Positions 8,903-18,796 of a DNA stretch of 64,000 nt are shown one piece after another. The notes beneath the pieces were generated by a model, which was given only the letters and a program-made list of their open reading frames with translations, was not told where the DNA came from and did not search any database. Each line of letters starts with the position of its first letter. Positions within the stretch are counted from its first letter, which is position 1. This DNA is from Gammaproteobacteria bacterium (GTDB lineage Bacteria; Pseudomonadota; Gammaproteobacteria; Burkholderiales; Nitrosomonadaceae), in NCBI GenBank assembly GCA_015709635.1, contig CP054180.1, forward strand, positions 682,001 to 746,000, in the 5' to 3' direction. Made by a program: the position numbers and the translations under genes.

Positions 8903-10669
8903 TTAAACAAATTCCAGTCCCGTAGAGGCTAATCCGATCAGATTGATGTGGTCGGCATTGGCCGTTGAATCCGCCGCCAGTATGCCAAGGCTGGTCTCGT
9001 TGTAGGAACCGTTTTGTAATAAGCCGACATAGTAATTCAGATCACTCGCTATTGGCGCAGCGCCGATGACATTGGTATACAACAAGTTAACGATTTCCGT
9101 ATCGCTGGCATCGGCACCGAGCTTGGTATTTATGGCCAGCTCCATGAGATCACTATAGCTCATGCCACCATCCAGCAGTTTCAATCCGATACCCGCGTAT
9201 TCTTTGTTTGCTAGCGCGTCCTTGCCGAATACCGCGCCCAGTGTTTTAGCGACGATACCGGCGTTGCCGCCGATATCCAATGCGAGATGGTCGTCGCTGA
9301 AGCTGATCCGCTCAATGCCATTGAGTGTGTCAGTTCCTTCAGTATGCGTATTGTCGTTGATCGTAAAGCTGTGATCGGTGTTGCGGGTGATTGTAAAAGC
9401 GCTGCGGCCGCCAACATAAACTGCGGTATCGATACCGTCTTGCCCATTGAGAATATCATCTCCACCGCCACCGTTTAAACTGTCGTTGCCGCTGCCGCCG
9501 GAGAGTGTGTCGTTACCGTCTTTGCCCTCAATCACATTGTCGAGTGAATTACCGGTGATTTGGTCGGCCGCTGCCGAACCGGTGGCATTCTCGTATTCTC
9601 CATAGAACCAGCGCAGATTGGCAGGGTCTTTGCCTAATGCAATCATATTCTGCGCATCGGAAGTGCTCATTGACACCCCAACCAGATGGGCGGCGCCTGT
9701 GATGGTAACACCCATATTGAAGTAAGCGCCGCTGGTGTACTCCGATAAATCGACGGTATCGATTCCGCCGGTATCAAAATAGGTGCGATAACCTGCGATT
9801 CCCGGTGTAAGGGTGTCATTGCCCGATCCGCTTGTGCCGCTTCCTTCGCCGTAGGCTTGTTGCAGTGCGATCACGTCCAGAATCATCGGCGTATAAGCCT
9901 GATATACGACATTTGATCCGGGTAATAAGGAGTTCTGATCATCGTACGACATGATCGTAAAATACTCCTTGTACATGTCGGTTGCGGTATTGGTGCGAAA
10001 ACCCAGTTGGGAAAACCCCAGATCCTTGGTGGCGGCGTAATCATCGGTGATGGTGGGTATGCCGGTATCGATGTTATACGCGCTATGCGGATGGGAAAGA
10101 CCGAGCGAGTGTCCCAATTCGTGCATCAAGGTTTGCCGGGCGCGTGTGTTCAGGTTAAGTGAGAGATCATCGTCGAATTTTGGTGCATAAGCATTGAGAA
10201 AAATATCGTTGGCCGCGCCGGTGTAGTTAAACAGAAAATCATCGGAACTGCCGCCCGAGATTCCGGCAAAATTGACGTCGGAGCGATAAATCCAGTTGAT
10301 ATTGATATCGGAAACGCCGGCTCTGCCGACGTCTTCAGGATTGGGTGTGGTGTCGGCGCTGCTTGAGAGCGTGTCATAGTCTCCCACCCATTGAAACGTG
10401 ATGTTCACGAATTGTGAATACGTTTGCAGGATGTCCTGGATATTGCTTTTCATCTGCGAAGTCCAAGCGACCTCGTTTGCTCCCGCGGTATAAAGAATCG
10501 GATTGAAGTGCGAATAACTGGGATTCGAGTAATCGTCGCGGCTAAAATCGTCGGAAACCGAGACGCGGATGGTACCGCTGAGTTTGTAATCGGCTAAGCC
10601 GAATGCGTCAAAGTTGAACATGGCTTTGGTGATAATGGTATCGGGTGTGTAGGCAATATCCGTCGCCAT
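8903..10669 (-). CDS. serralysin-like M10 zinc metalloprotease with RTX repeats and a DUF4214-like tail
   Basis: A 588-residue protein with no N-terminal signal peptide. The zinc site HELGHSLGLSH lies at residues 183-193 and the Met-turn IMSYDD near residue 240, both defining features of metzincins. Glycine/aspartate-rich RTX nonapeptides (GNDTLSGGSGND and following) occur around residues 375-420 and would bind calcium. The C-terminal 130 residues resemble DUF4214. The RTX layout predicts export by a type I secretion system, but none is encoded in this window. AGGAG precedes the ATG. The substrate is unknown. Confidence 0.88.
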   Translation of the reverse strand: MATDIAYTPDTIITKAMFNFDAFGLADYKLSGTIRVSVSDDFSRDDYSNPSYSHFNPILYTAGANEVAWTSQMKSNIQDILQTYSQFVNITFQWVGDYDTLSSSADTTPNPEDVGRAGVSDININWIYRSDVNFAGISGGSSDDFLFNYTGAANDIFLNAYAPKFDDDLSLNLNTRARQTLMHELGHSLGLSHPHSAYNIDTGIPTITDDYAATKDLGFSQLGFRTNTATDMYKEYFTIMSYDDQNSLLPGSNVVYQAYTPMILDVIALQQAYGEGSGTSGSGNDTLTPGIAGYRTYFDTGGIDTVDLSEYTSGAYFNMGVTITGAAHLVGVSMSTSDAQNMIALGKDPANLRWFYGEYENATGSAAADQITGNSLDNVIEGKDGNDTLSGGSGNDSLNGGGGDDILNGQDGIDTAVYVGGRSAFTITRNTDHSFTINDNTHTEGTDTLNGIERISFSDDHLALDIGGNAGIVAKTLGAVFGKDALANKEYAGIGLKLLDGGMSYSDLMELAINTKLGADASDTEIVNLLYTNVIGAAPIASDLNYYVGLLQNGSYNETSLGILAADSTANADHINLIGLASTGLEFV

Positions 10670-10694
10670 ATTTTCTCCTGAACGGGTGGGTTAA

Positions 10695-11081
10695 TCAGAT
10701 TCCGATCCGTGTGCCCAATTCGAGCACGCGATTGGCCGGCAAATTGAAGTACTCGGCTGCAGTACCGGCATTTCTGGCCATCGCGGCGAAAATTCGCTCG
10801 CGCCACTGCGCCATGCCCTCGCCGGGACTGGACACGATAATCTCGCGGCTGAGAAAGTACGATGTTTTAAGCGGCTCGAATTCCAGTCCCGGATGCTCGC
10901 ACAATTTAAGCGCTGCAGGAATATCGGGTTCATCTTTGTAACTATACCGGACATTTATTTGATAGCAATTTCCAATCAGCGGATTCAGCGTGATGCGCTC
11001 ATTCTCCGGAACGCTTGGAATTTCGCGGTAATTAAACCCAGTGATTCTTTTTTCATAGCAGTGGTTCTCGATAGTTGTCAG
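10695..11081 (-). pseudogene. kup: C-terminal remnant of a Kup potassium transporter
   Basis: The minus-strand frame from about 11081 to the stop at 10695-10697 reads as the cytoplasmic tail of Kup: YREIPSVPENERI, then DEPDIPAALKLCEHPGL, TSYFLSRE, WRERIFAAMARNA and finally LPANRVLELGTRIGI. Kup proteins are about 620 residues; the membrane part is missing and a stop (TAA at 11082-11084) lies just upstream. This is a decayed 3' fragment, with the metalloprotease gene starting 25 bases beyond its stop. Confidence 0.8.
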
Positions 11082-11223
11082 TTATTGAAACTGAAGGATT
11101 ATTTACAACCTTACAACCGCAGATCCAGAATTTCCGGATATAAGTATATTCCTAAATAGTATTTCTATTTATGTTCGAATGCGGTTATAGTTCGGCACAT
11201 TTTTTTGCGTCATCGAACTGTTC

Positions 11224-12204
11224 ATGAAAATCCGCAACCTTGATCTGACACGTAATCCGGTCAATGAAGAACATCAGCAATTAGGATTGCCCCCCGTTGA
11301 AGATACTGTTTCCCATCTGGAGGCGCATCCTTTTTTACGGGCTGCCGTATGGTTCGCCGTCATTGTATTGGTTTTGCTGATCGCATTTCTTATCGCGCGC
11401 TTTTTTCTCGCGCAAGACTGGGGTGCCAGCTGGCAGATCATCAACGATACGCTCGATAGCCGGATTTTTTGGAGTGCCGTTGCCGTCGGTTTTCTTGCAC
11501 AAGTGGTCGATGGCGCTTTAGGCATGGCTTACGGCGTCACTGCCACGACTTTTTTATTGGCATCTGGCGCGAGTCCGGCCGCTGCCAGCGCCAGCGTGCA
11601 TATTGCGGAGATTTTTACCACCGGCGTATCGGGGGTGGCGCATGCCAAATTCGGTAACGTCAATAAACAATTGTTTACCCGTTTGCTGGTACCCGGCGTT
11701 CTAGGCGGCATTCTGGGAGCGTTATTGGTTACACATGTCAATAGCGCCATGTTCAAACCGTTCATATCGGCTTACTTGGTTCTGCTGGGCGCTTATATTC
11801 TCAGCAAGGCTTTCCGGCAATTGAGTATTCGCAAGGAAGCACCCGAGCATGTCGGCAAGCTGGCATGTTTCGGCGGATTCATGGATGCAGCGGGTGGCGG
11901 CGGCTGGGGGCCGATTGTGACGACAACGCTGGTTGGAACAGGTACCGATCCGCGCACCACGATCGGTTCGGTGAATTTCGCGGAATTTTTTCTGACATTG
12001 GCCAGCGCGGCGACGTTTGCGCTGCTGATGGAAACCGACAACTGGCCGCTGATCATCGGTTTGGTTTTCGGCGGTTTGTTTGCGGCGCCTTTTGCCGCCT
12101 ACCTGTGCAAAAAATTTCATGCACGTACATTGTTGGTCATGGTGGGCGTGCTTATTATTACCATCAGCTTGTTCAATCTGTACAAGGCGCTTATCGCGCT
12201 GTAA
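11224..12204 (+). CDS. TSUP-family membrane permease (TauE/SafE type)
   Basis: A 326-residue protein with about eight hydrophobic segments. The sequence from residue 90 (AQVVDGALGMAYG) and the second repeat (GGFMDAAGGGGWGPIV) are the paired signatures of the TauE/SafE sulfite or organosulfur exporter family. The extra N-terminal cytoplasmic stretch of about 45 residues precedes the first membrane helix. The real substrate cannot be read from sequence. No strong ribosome site is visible. A clear terminator follows. Confidence 0.85.
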   Translation: MKIRNLDLTRNPVNEEHQQLGLPPVEDTVSHLEAHPFLRAAVWFAVIVLVLLIAFLIARFFLAQDWGASWQIINDTLDSRIFWSAVAVGFLAQVVDGALGMAYGVTATTFLLASGASPAAASASVHIAEIFTTGVSGVAHAKFGNVNKQLFTRLLVPGVLGGILGALLVTHVNSAMFKPFISAYLVLLGAYILSKAFRQLSIRKEAPEHVGKLACFGGFMDAAGGGGWGPIVTTTLVGTGTDPRTTIGSVNFAEFFLTLASAATFALLMETDNWPLIIGLVFGGLFAAPFAAYLCKKFHARTLLVMVGVLIITISLFNLYKALIAL

Positions 12205-12211
12205 ATACAAT

Positions 12212-12249
12212 ATCTTCCGGTAATCTGAGATGATCCCGGAAGATTTTTT
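12212..12249 (+). terminator. Rho-independent terminator after the TSUP gene
   Basis: A nine-base perfect stem, ATCTTCCGG (12212-12220) and CCGGAAGAT (12236-12244), is followed at once by TTTTTT. It sits directly after the TSUP stop codon. Confidence 0.85.
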
Positions 12250-12329
12250 CCGTTCTTCCCGTTACACTGACTCAAACTTTGCCTTTTCTCCCGGATTCGG
12301 CGCTAACATTTTTTCTTGTCACTATCCTT

Positions 12330-12962
12330 ATGTTTCTTATTGATTTCATTCTTCACATCGACAAGCATTTGCAGCAACTGGCTTCCGAATATGGGTTATG
12401 GATTTACGGTATTCTTTTTTTGATTATATTTTGCGAGACTGGGCTCGTCGTTTTGCCGCTTTTGCCGGGCGATTCCTTATTATTCGCCGCTGGTTCGCTG
12501 GCGTCGCTGGAAGACTCGCAGCTTAATCCGCATGTCTTGTTCGCCGGGTTGAGCATTGCCGGTATTTTGGGGGATTCTGTGAATTACTGGATCGGCAATA
12601 GGATGGGGCCGAAAGTGTTCTCCTCACAGGAATCCCGCTTCTTTAAACGCGAATACCTGGAAAAAACACGCGCTTTCTATCTCAAATATGGAGTCAAAAC
12701 GATCATCATCGCGCGCTTTATTCCCATCATCCGCACATTTGCACCGTTTGTTGCCGGGATCGGCACGATGCCGTACCGCACTTTTATCGTGTATAACATC
12801 GTCGGTGCCGTGTTATGGGTCGGAACGTTTATTTACGCCGGATTTTATTTCGGACAACTGCCGATGGTGCAGCAAAATTTCAAACTCATCATTTTGGCAA
12901 TCATCATTCTTTCGATAACACCACCGGTAATCGAATATCTCAAACACCGCTCCAAAAAATAG
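12330..12962 (+). CDS. DedA-family membrane protein
   Basis: A 210-residue inner-membrane protein of the DedA/VTT family, implicated in envelope homeostasis and lipid scrambling. The typical start FLIDFILHIDKHL is followed by FCETGLVVLPLLPGDSLL (with the essential acidic residue) and ARFIPIIRTFAPFVAGIG (with the conserved basic residues). The ATG at 12330 matches the usual family start; an upstream in-frame TTG at 12279 would add 17 residues. Confidence 0.88.
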   Translation: MFLIDFILHIDKHLQQLASEYGLWIYGILFLIIFCETGLVVLPLLPGDSLLFAAGSLASLEDSQLNPHVLFAGLSIAGILGDSVNYWIGNRMGPKVFSSQESRFFKREYLEKTRAFYLKYGVKTIIIARFIPIIRTFAPFVAGIGTMPYRTFIVYNIVGAVLWVGTFIYAGFYFGQLPMVQQNFKLIILAIIILSITPPVIEYLKHRSKK

Positions 12963-13239
12963 TGGAAATTCTTCAAATAATCAACATGCCACCTTGCAAA
13001 CCGGGGCGCGATGCTTATCGGCGGGTTGTGTGCACGGTGTGAGTTTCTGCCGTAAGATCCGGTTCTTAATGTAGAATTGCCGGGTTTGACAAAACCGGAA
13101 GAAAACCCGGTACGATCGGCTGCATGTTGCGTGTGGGAAAATAATCGACATTGCATTATATTTTATCGATACGCCGGTTTTTACACGATCGATTTTGCAT
13201 GAACCATCTAACTGATCATTTCTAATTCTCTTCAGAACA
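12963..13239 (+). other. intergenic region before hpnN
   Basis: About 277 bases between the DedA gene and hpnN. No convincing open frame, hairpin or operator was seen. It presumably holds the hpnN promoter. Confidence 0.3.
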
Positions 13240-15909
13240 ATGACGACACCAGCGGAAACTTCACATAGCCGTATTCATGCCATATTTGCGCGTTGGACCA
13301 CATTCTCCTATCACTATGCGCTGTGGGTATTGCTGGCAGCGTTATTGGTGGCGATTGCCAGTGGTTTGTATGTGGCGCGAAATCTGGGTATGAATACCGA
13401 TACCGCCGAGATGCTTTCCGAAGAATTGCCGTTTCGCGTCAATTTGAAGCGTTACAACGAATCATTCCCGCAGGACATCGATACCCTGCTCATTGTGCTG
13501 GATGCCCCGACGCCGGAACAGGTGCGTGTGGCGGCAGAGAATCTGGCAGTACGCCTGAAGCAAGATCCAGAGCATTTTTACGATGTGTACTCTCCCCGGG
13601 TGGATGATTTTACCGCGCGCAATGGATTGCTTTATCAAAGCATTCCGGAACTCGAACGAATCACGGATAGTCTGGCCGCGGCACAACCGTTAATCACGCG
13701 CATTAACCGGGATCCTTCGCTGACGGCTTTTGCGGACGTGCTGACCAGCGCGGTGGATGAATTGAACAAGGGACGGAACATCGAATTGCGTCCCGTGCTG
13801 AACGGCGTCAACGCGACACTGGCAGCGCGGCTGAATGGTTCACCCCGGGCATTGTCATGGCAGACCATGTTCAGCGGCGAAGCGCAAAAGAATACTTACC
13901 AGGAACTCATCATCGTCAAACCAAGGCTCGATTTTTCCCAGCTGTTTCCAGCTGAGCAATCGATTGCCGCTTTGCATGCCGCGGCGGAGAGCGTCGGAAT
14001 TACCGCAGGTAGCCCGGTGAAATTGCGCATTACCGGTGAAGTGGCTCTGGCAGAGGAAGAACTCAACAGTTCGCTGCGCGGTATGGAGTATGCCGGGATC
14101 ATTACGTTCGTATTGGTCGGCGTGGTGTTGTTTTTTGCGATGCGCAACGGCGGACTCATCCTCAATGTGCTGGTTTGCCTGCTGATGGGATTAATTTTGA
14201 CCGCCACATTCGCCACTGCCGTGGTCGGTCATCTGAATCTGATTTCCATCGCCTTTGCGGTACTGTATATCGGTCTTGGCGCGGATTTCGCGATCCATTT
14301 TCTGTTGCGCTACCGTGAAGTGCTGGAAAATAATCATTCCCCGGCTGAAGCCATTTACATATCGGGTGGCGACGCCGGGGCGGCACTGACCGCGTGTACG
14401 GTTACCAATGCGATCGGTTTCTACGCTTTCATGCCGACCGACTACAGCGGCGTGGCCGAACTCGGCATCATTTCCGGCACCGGCATGATCGTCAGCTTGC
14501 TGGTCACCCTGATCATCGGTCCGGCATTGTTACGTTATTTGCCGAGAAAGATGGCAGCGAAACCGGCCGCAAAGAGCGCTGTAGGCAAGGCGCTGGAATT
14601 ATCCCTGAAATGGCACAAGCTGACTTACGCGTTGACATTGGCGGCTACGGTTGCCGCGTTGATCATCTTGCCGCAGGTGCGATTCGATTACAATTTGCTG
14701 AATATGCAGGATCCGCAAGGCGGCGCAGTGCAGACATTCCGTGAACTGCTGGCCGAACCTGATCTGACGCCCTGGCATATTGCGGTACTGGCTGACAATC
14801 GCCAGGAAACCGATAATTTGGCTAAACGCCTGGCGGAATTACCGGAAGTGAACAAGGTTGTTACGGTACTGGATTTTGTTCCTGATCAGCAGGAAGAAAA
14901 GCTTTCGCTGATTCAGGAGATGGCACTGACGATTGGGCCGATTGCCGCTACCCCGCCGCCGCAAGTCCAGATAGCCAGCGATGCGATTCTGGTCGAGCAA
15001 TATAAATCCTTGCGAAGACTGGTTGCGGCATTGGAACGGTTTGCCGCCCAACATCCCGAGCATCCTGCCGCGGTCACAGCGAGCGCTTTAAAGTCGTCGC
15101 TGGCGCGTTTGTTCGCAGAACTGGATAAAGTCGGCAGCAATGAGAAAAGTAAATTATTGTACGCCGTGGAAGACGATCTGTTGGCCATGTTGCCATTGGC
15201 ATTGCAAAGCCTGCGCACGGCCACGGAAGCCGGTATTTTCGATGAACAAGATCTGCCGGCGGCGTTCCGCGACCGTTGGCATAGCGAATCCGGCGGATAC
15301 CGTCTGGCGGTTTATCCCAAAGAAGATCTGAACGATAATGATGCGCTGCGGCGTTTTGTCCGTGCGGTGCAGCAAGTGGCGCCGCATGCCATCGGTGTGC
15401 CGGTGATCAGCTTGGAAGCGGGTGAAGCCGTGGTGCAAGCGTTTATTCAAGCGTTTTCATTGGCGCTGATCGGCGTGATCGTCATCCTGCTGGTTTTGCT
15501 GCGCAGTATCAAATATACCTTGCTGGTGCTGCTGCCGTTGCTGCTGTCGAGTTTGTTCACCACCGCATTCACCATTCTGCTGGACGTTCCCTTTAACTTT
15601 GCCAATATCATTGCGTTGCCGCTGTTGCTGGGTCTCGGTATCGACAGCAGCTTGCACATGGTGTATCGCAGTATCAATAATGAACTGGTGAGTGAAATTC
15701 TGATTCACACCAGCACCGCGCGGGCGATTTTCTATAGTGCACTGACCGCACTGGTTGACTTTGCCAGTTTGATGTTTTCGGCGCATGTAGGTACGGCGAG
15801 CATGGGGATTCTGCTGACGGTAGGGCTGGCATTTACGCTCGTTTGCACGCTGATTATTTTACCGGCTTTGCTGCGCGCTCCGGCCACTCAGGCTAAAGCG
15901 AGTGCATGA
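13240..15909 (+). CDS. hpnN: hopanoid-associated RND/MMPL transporter HpnN
   Basis: An 889-residue RND-superfamily protein with two repeats of one helix, a large periplasmic loop and a five-helix MMPL-like bundle (around residues 275-440 and 730-880). The opening (TDTAEMLSEELPFR) and the helices GLGADFAIHFLLRYRE and LGLGIDSSLHMVYRS match HpnN, which moves hopanoids to the outer membrane. Hopanoid synthesis genes are not in the window. The large size and lack of an adaptor gene also fit HpnN rather than a drug efflux pump. Confidence 0.88.
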   Translation: MTTPAETSHSRIHAIFARWTTFSYHYALWVLLAALLVAIASGLYVARNLGMNTDTAEMLSEELPFRVNLKRYNESFPQDIDTLLIVLDAPTPEQVRVAAENLAVRLKQDPEHFYDVYSPRVDDFTARNGLLYQSIPELERITDSLAAAQPLITRINRDPSLTAFADVLTSAVDELNKGRNIELRPVLNGVNATLAARLNGSPRALSWQTMFSGEAQKNTYQELIIVKPRLDFSQLFPAEQSIAALHAAAESVGITAGSPVKLRITGEVALAEEELNSSLRGMEYAGIITFVLVGVVLFFAMRNGGLILNVLVCLLMGLILTATFATAVVGHLNLISIAFAVLYIGLGADFAIHFLLRYREVLENNHSPAEAIYISGGDAGAALTACTVTNAIGFYAFMPTDYSGVAELGIISGTGMIVSLLVTLIIGPALLRYLPRKMAAKPAAKSAVGKALELSLKWHKLTYALTLAATVAALIILPQVRFDYNLLNMQDPQGGAVQTFRELLAEPDLTPWHIAVLADNRQETDNLAKRLAELPEVNKVVTVLDFVPDQQEEKLSLIQEMALTIGPIAATPPPQVQIASDAILVEQYKSLRRLVAALERFAAQHPEHPAAVTASALKSSLARLFAELDKVGSNEKSKLLYAVEDDLLAMLPLALQSLRTATEAGIFDEQDLPAAFRDRWHSESGGYRLAVYPKEDLNDNDALRRFVRAVQQVAPHAIGVPVISLEAGEAVVQAFIQAFSLALIGVIVILLVLLRSIKYTLLVLLPLLLSSLFTTAFTILLDVPFNFANIIALPLLLGLGIDSSLHMVYRSINNELVSEILIHTSTARAIFYSALTALVDFASLMFSAHVGTASMGILLTVGLAFTLVCTLIILPALLRAPATQAKASA

Positions 15910-15934
15910 ATGAAACTAAGGAGCAGAAATCAAT

Positions 15935-17494
15935 CTACTTACTGTTTGTTGTGCCGTCCGGATCGCTGTCGGCAAGCGGCCGTACCGGGCTGATGATATC
16001 TTCACCGCCGGTCGGCGTATCGATACCCCGGGCGACATGGCTTTTGCGGTAACCGTAAAGAAAGTAAAAAATCAATCCAATGCCCGACCAGATCGGGAAC
16101 ACCAGTTTGGCGTCCGCCGGCAGGAAGAGAAAAAGTGTGATGCAACCGAATACTGCGAGCGGGCCTACCAGCCAAATTGCCGGCGTTCTGAATGGGCGTG
16201 TACGGCTCTTGTCTTTGATGCGCAATATCATGACGGTAAACGCCACGATCATGAAGGCGAACAAGGTGCCGGAATTGGAAATATCCGCCAGTTTCCCGAC
16301 CGGCAGGAAAGCCGCAGCAATAATGACGCCGAGACCGGTAACATAGGTGACGATATGCGGTGTTTTGAAGCGCGGATGAATGCGGCTTAAGACTTCCGGC
16401 AGCAGGCCATCGCGCGACATGACGAAAAAGATGCGCGTTTGGCCGAACAACATCATCAGAACTACCGAAGGCAGTGCCAGAAAAGCGGTAAATCCGAGTA
16501 AGTTGCCGATCTTTTCCCAGCCGATCTCCCGCAGTACCGAGGCCAGCGCTTCGCGCGAGCAGACCAGCGGTTGTTGTCCGATAGCGGCAAGCGACTGGCA
16601 TTGCTCGGCCAGTTTGAGCGAGCCCGGGATCAGATTTTTACCGGCTTCATCCAGCAGTGGCTGCGCGCCGACTGCGCCGATTGCACCGGCTGAAATGAGT
16701 AAGTAAAAGACTGTGCAGATCACCAGCGAACTGATCAATCCGATCGGTACATTCCGTTGCGGATCCTTGGTTTCTTCGGCAGCGGTCGAGACCGCATCGA
16801 AGCCGACATAGGCAAAGAAAATGGACGATGCCGCTGCGATGACGCCCGTCTCGCCCAGCGGTAAAAACGGCTGAAAGTTTGCCAAATTGGCGACCGGAAG
16901 CGTTAATGCAATGAAGAGCATCAGCGCGGCAATTTTGATGGCGACAAGAACGGCATTGAAAGTAGCGCTTTCCCGCGTGCCGATAACCAGCAGCCCGATC
17001 ACCAGCATGCAGACAAAAACCGCCGGTAAATTGATGATCCCGCCGGCAAAGGGACCATTCGCCAGCGCAAACGGTATTTCGATTCCCAGCGAATTTTGCA
17101 GCAAGCCGACGAAATAGCCCGACCAACCGACTGCGACCGCGCTGGCGGCGACGGAATATTCCAACATGAGTGCCCAGCCGACCAGCCAGGCGACCAATTC
17201 ACCGAGTACTGCGTACGAGTAAGTATAAGCGGACCCGGAGACAGGCACCATGGAAGAGAGTTCGGAATAGCACAGCGCAGCGACGGTGCAGACAAAACTG
17301 GCGATGACAAAGGAAAGCATCATGCCGGGACCGGCTTTCTGCGCAGCCTCAGCCGTCAAAACAAAAATACCCGTACCGATAATCGCGCCGATACCTAATA
17401 GCGTTAATTGCCATGCACCCAAGGTGCGGTGGAGACTTTTCTTTTCTGCTGTAGCCAGGATGGCATCAAGTGATTTTACGCGCCAGAAAATCAT
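15935..17494 (-). CDS. APC-family amino acid permease (cationic amino acid transporter type)
   Basis: A 519-residue protein with about 12-14 hydrophobic segments. The first helix carries GIGAIIGTGIFVL, a signature of the amino acid-polyamine-organocation family, followed by SGSAYTYSYAVLGE. The length and the N-terminal LHRTLGAWQL resemble bacterial CAT-type permeases such as YfnA. The substrate is not determined. The gene is convergent with hpnN, 25 bases away. Confidence 0.88.
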   Translation of the reverse strand: MIFWRVKSLDAILATAEKKSLHRTLGAWQLTLLGIGAIIGTGIFVLTAEAAQKAGPGMMLSFVIASFVCTVAALCYSELSSMVPVSGSAYTYSYAVLGELVAWLVGWALMLEYSVAASAVAVGWSGYFVGLLQNSLGIEIPFALANGPFAGGIINLPAVFVCMLVIGLLVIGTRESATFNAVLVAIKIAALMLFIALTLPVANLANFQPFLPLGETGVIAAASSIFFAYVGFDAVSTAAEETKDPQRNVPIGLISSLVICTVFYLLISAGAIGAVGAQPLLDEAGKNLIPGSLKLAEQCQSLAAIGQQPLVCSREALASVLREIGWEKIGNLLGFTAFLALPSVVLMMLFGQTRIFFVMSRDGLLPEVLSRIHPRFKTPHIVTYVTGLGVIIAAAFLPVGKLADISNSGTLFAFMIVAFTVMILRIKDKSRTRPFRTPAIWLVGPLAVFGCITLFLFLPADAKLVFPIWSGIGLIFYFLYGYRKSHVARGIDTPTGGEDIISPVRPLADSDPDGTTNSK

Positions 17495-17834
17495 GCAAGC
17501 GACCTTTTACTTTTAGTGAGAAAACATTGAGGGTGCACCGGAAATTAACTCAGGAACGGGCTCGAATAATATCACAAAATCTTTTACTGACCGATCGCCC
17601 GCATTGAATGCCGATCCGGCTTTTGTAGCCAATGCAAGTGTCGAAGTTTTGCCGCTCACTTTATCCGGTATAAAATCTTTTGTCCCGAAAAAAAACAGGC
17701 AGTCTAGTGCAATAATCAAGCTTGTCTGCGGTCCGATTGCTGAAAAGAGGCGGGCAGTCCTAAGTCTAAAATTGGTAGTTCCCAAACTGCCGCCAACCGA
17801 GAGTTGGTAACATGAAAAAGTTGACCTAAATAGC
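17495..17834. other. 340-bp stretch with no recognised gene
   Basis: Open frames exist on both strands (115 codons on minus from 17860 to 17513; 68 codons on plus at 17604-17810), but neither shows a known family or a good ribosome site, and they overlap each other. It probably contains the promoter of the permease gene. Confidence 0.3.
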
Positions 17835-18041
17835 TTGCGAATAGTGTTTACTTCTAGCATTCATCGTGTGTTGCACAATTTACTGCTCGGATTTCTGCTG
17901 CTGTGGGGAATACTTCTTTCCTCTATTCAAGCCGAAATTTGGAGTCGAACGGAAATCAGTGGAATGAATGATATTGCCATGGAGCCGGGTGGCCGGATCT
18001 GGCTGACTGGAAAGAGTGGAATCCTATGGAGCTCAACTTAA
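17835..18041 (+). pseudogene. truncated secreted protein, N-terminal part
   Basis: A 68-residue frame begins with a clear signal peptide (hydrophobic LLLGFLLLWGILL, likely cleavage after SIQA) and continues into NDIAMEPGGRIWLTGKSG, which resembles the start of a beta-propeller repeat as in BNR or Ycf48-like proteins. The frame stops after one repeat, followed by AT-rich DNA and REP-like hairpins. A broken gene is more likely than a real short protein. Confidence 0.35.
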
Positions 18042-18205
18042 GCGATTAATTAATCGCAAAATGTTTAATGATATGACAGCCGCTTATATTGTAGTGATGT
18101 AGAACGATTAAAAAAATCAATGGAGCAAGTATCCACACAATTAATACAGTATTTTCGTGTTGACAAAATATGAAATACTGCAAAGTTATTTCACTTTTAA
18201 TCTCT

Positions 18206-18309
18206 GCGGGTTCAATTCCCCGCCCCTTGGGGCGAAAGCTGGTTGAAAAACCAGCAGATTGAAGAACGCAGTTAATACCCCGCTGCTTGCGGCGGGGTGC
18301 TTTATTAAA
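18206..18309. repeat. REP-like palindrome cluster
   Basis: Three hairpins in about 100 bases: CGCCCC/GGGGCG around 18221-18234, GCTGGTT/AACCAGC at 18238-18255, and ACCCCGC/GCGGGGT at 18277-18298, followed by TGCTTTATT. A shorter relative occurs at 53927-53966. Such GC-rich palindromes are typical of REP elements mobilised by IS200-like (RAYT) transposases, one of which lies 540 bases away. A small open frame across it on the minus strand is not a gene. Confidence 0.6.
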
Positions 18310-18357
18310 AAAGGCCAATGCTTAAATAGCATTGACCTTAAAGGCGCTTCTAAAAGT

Positions 18358-18600
18358 TTAGGCAAAAATTTTCTTCATCGGAAGACGTGTTCTATTTTTC
18401 AATGTACTTCCAACTAAAAGATAACTTAGAAAAAATACAGTTCCTAAAATGAAATCAATTTCTAACCAGTTTATTTCAGATTGTATTACTGAAAATGAAT
18501 GCAAATCGCCAAACGCAACAAGTCCAACTAACGGTAAAACACCAAATAAAACGAAAGTGGTTTTTACAGCTGTGTTAAAAAGACTTTGACTTATTTTCAT
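18358..18600 (-). CDS. small two-helix membrane protein, unknown function
   Basis: An 80-residue protein with two hydrophobic stretches (about residues 13-30 and 48-67) and a basic tail. TAGGAG lies seven bases before the ATG, a good ribosome site, and base use is AT-rich, unlike neighbouring core genes. No family is recognised. It may have arrived by transfer with the surrounding mobile DNA. Confidence 0.5.
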   Translation of the reverse strand: MKISQSLFNTAVKTTFVLFGVLPLVGLVAFGDLHSFSVIQSEINWLEIDFILGTVFFLSYLLVGSTLKNRTRLPMKKIFA

Positions 18601-18796
18601 TTTTATCTCCTAAATGAAAGTTTATTAAAGGTTTATAAATAATAAGATTCAGTAATTCACAAAAAGTTCACATAATTTTGATTAAAGATTCACACTAAAG
18701 AGATTTTATTTATAGAATAAGGCATTATTAAAATAGAGTCTTAGGAAGTTGAGCACTTCCAAAAATGTGTTAACTTGCTGAGATGAACTTGTGATT

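Noticed and set aside
17513..17860. 115-codon minus-strand frame upstream of the permease
   Set aside because: No recognised family, no good ribosome site, and overlapped by an equally plausible opposite frame.
18046..18318. 90-codon minus-strand frame containing APRRKQRGI
   Set aside because: It is the translation of REP-like palindromes; such arginine-rich frames recur wherever these repeats occur.
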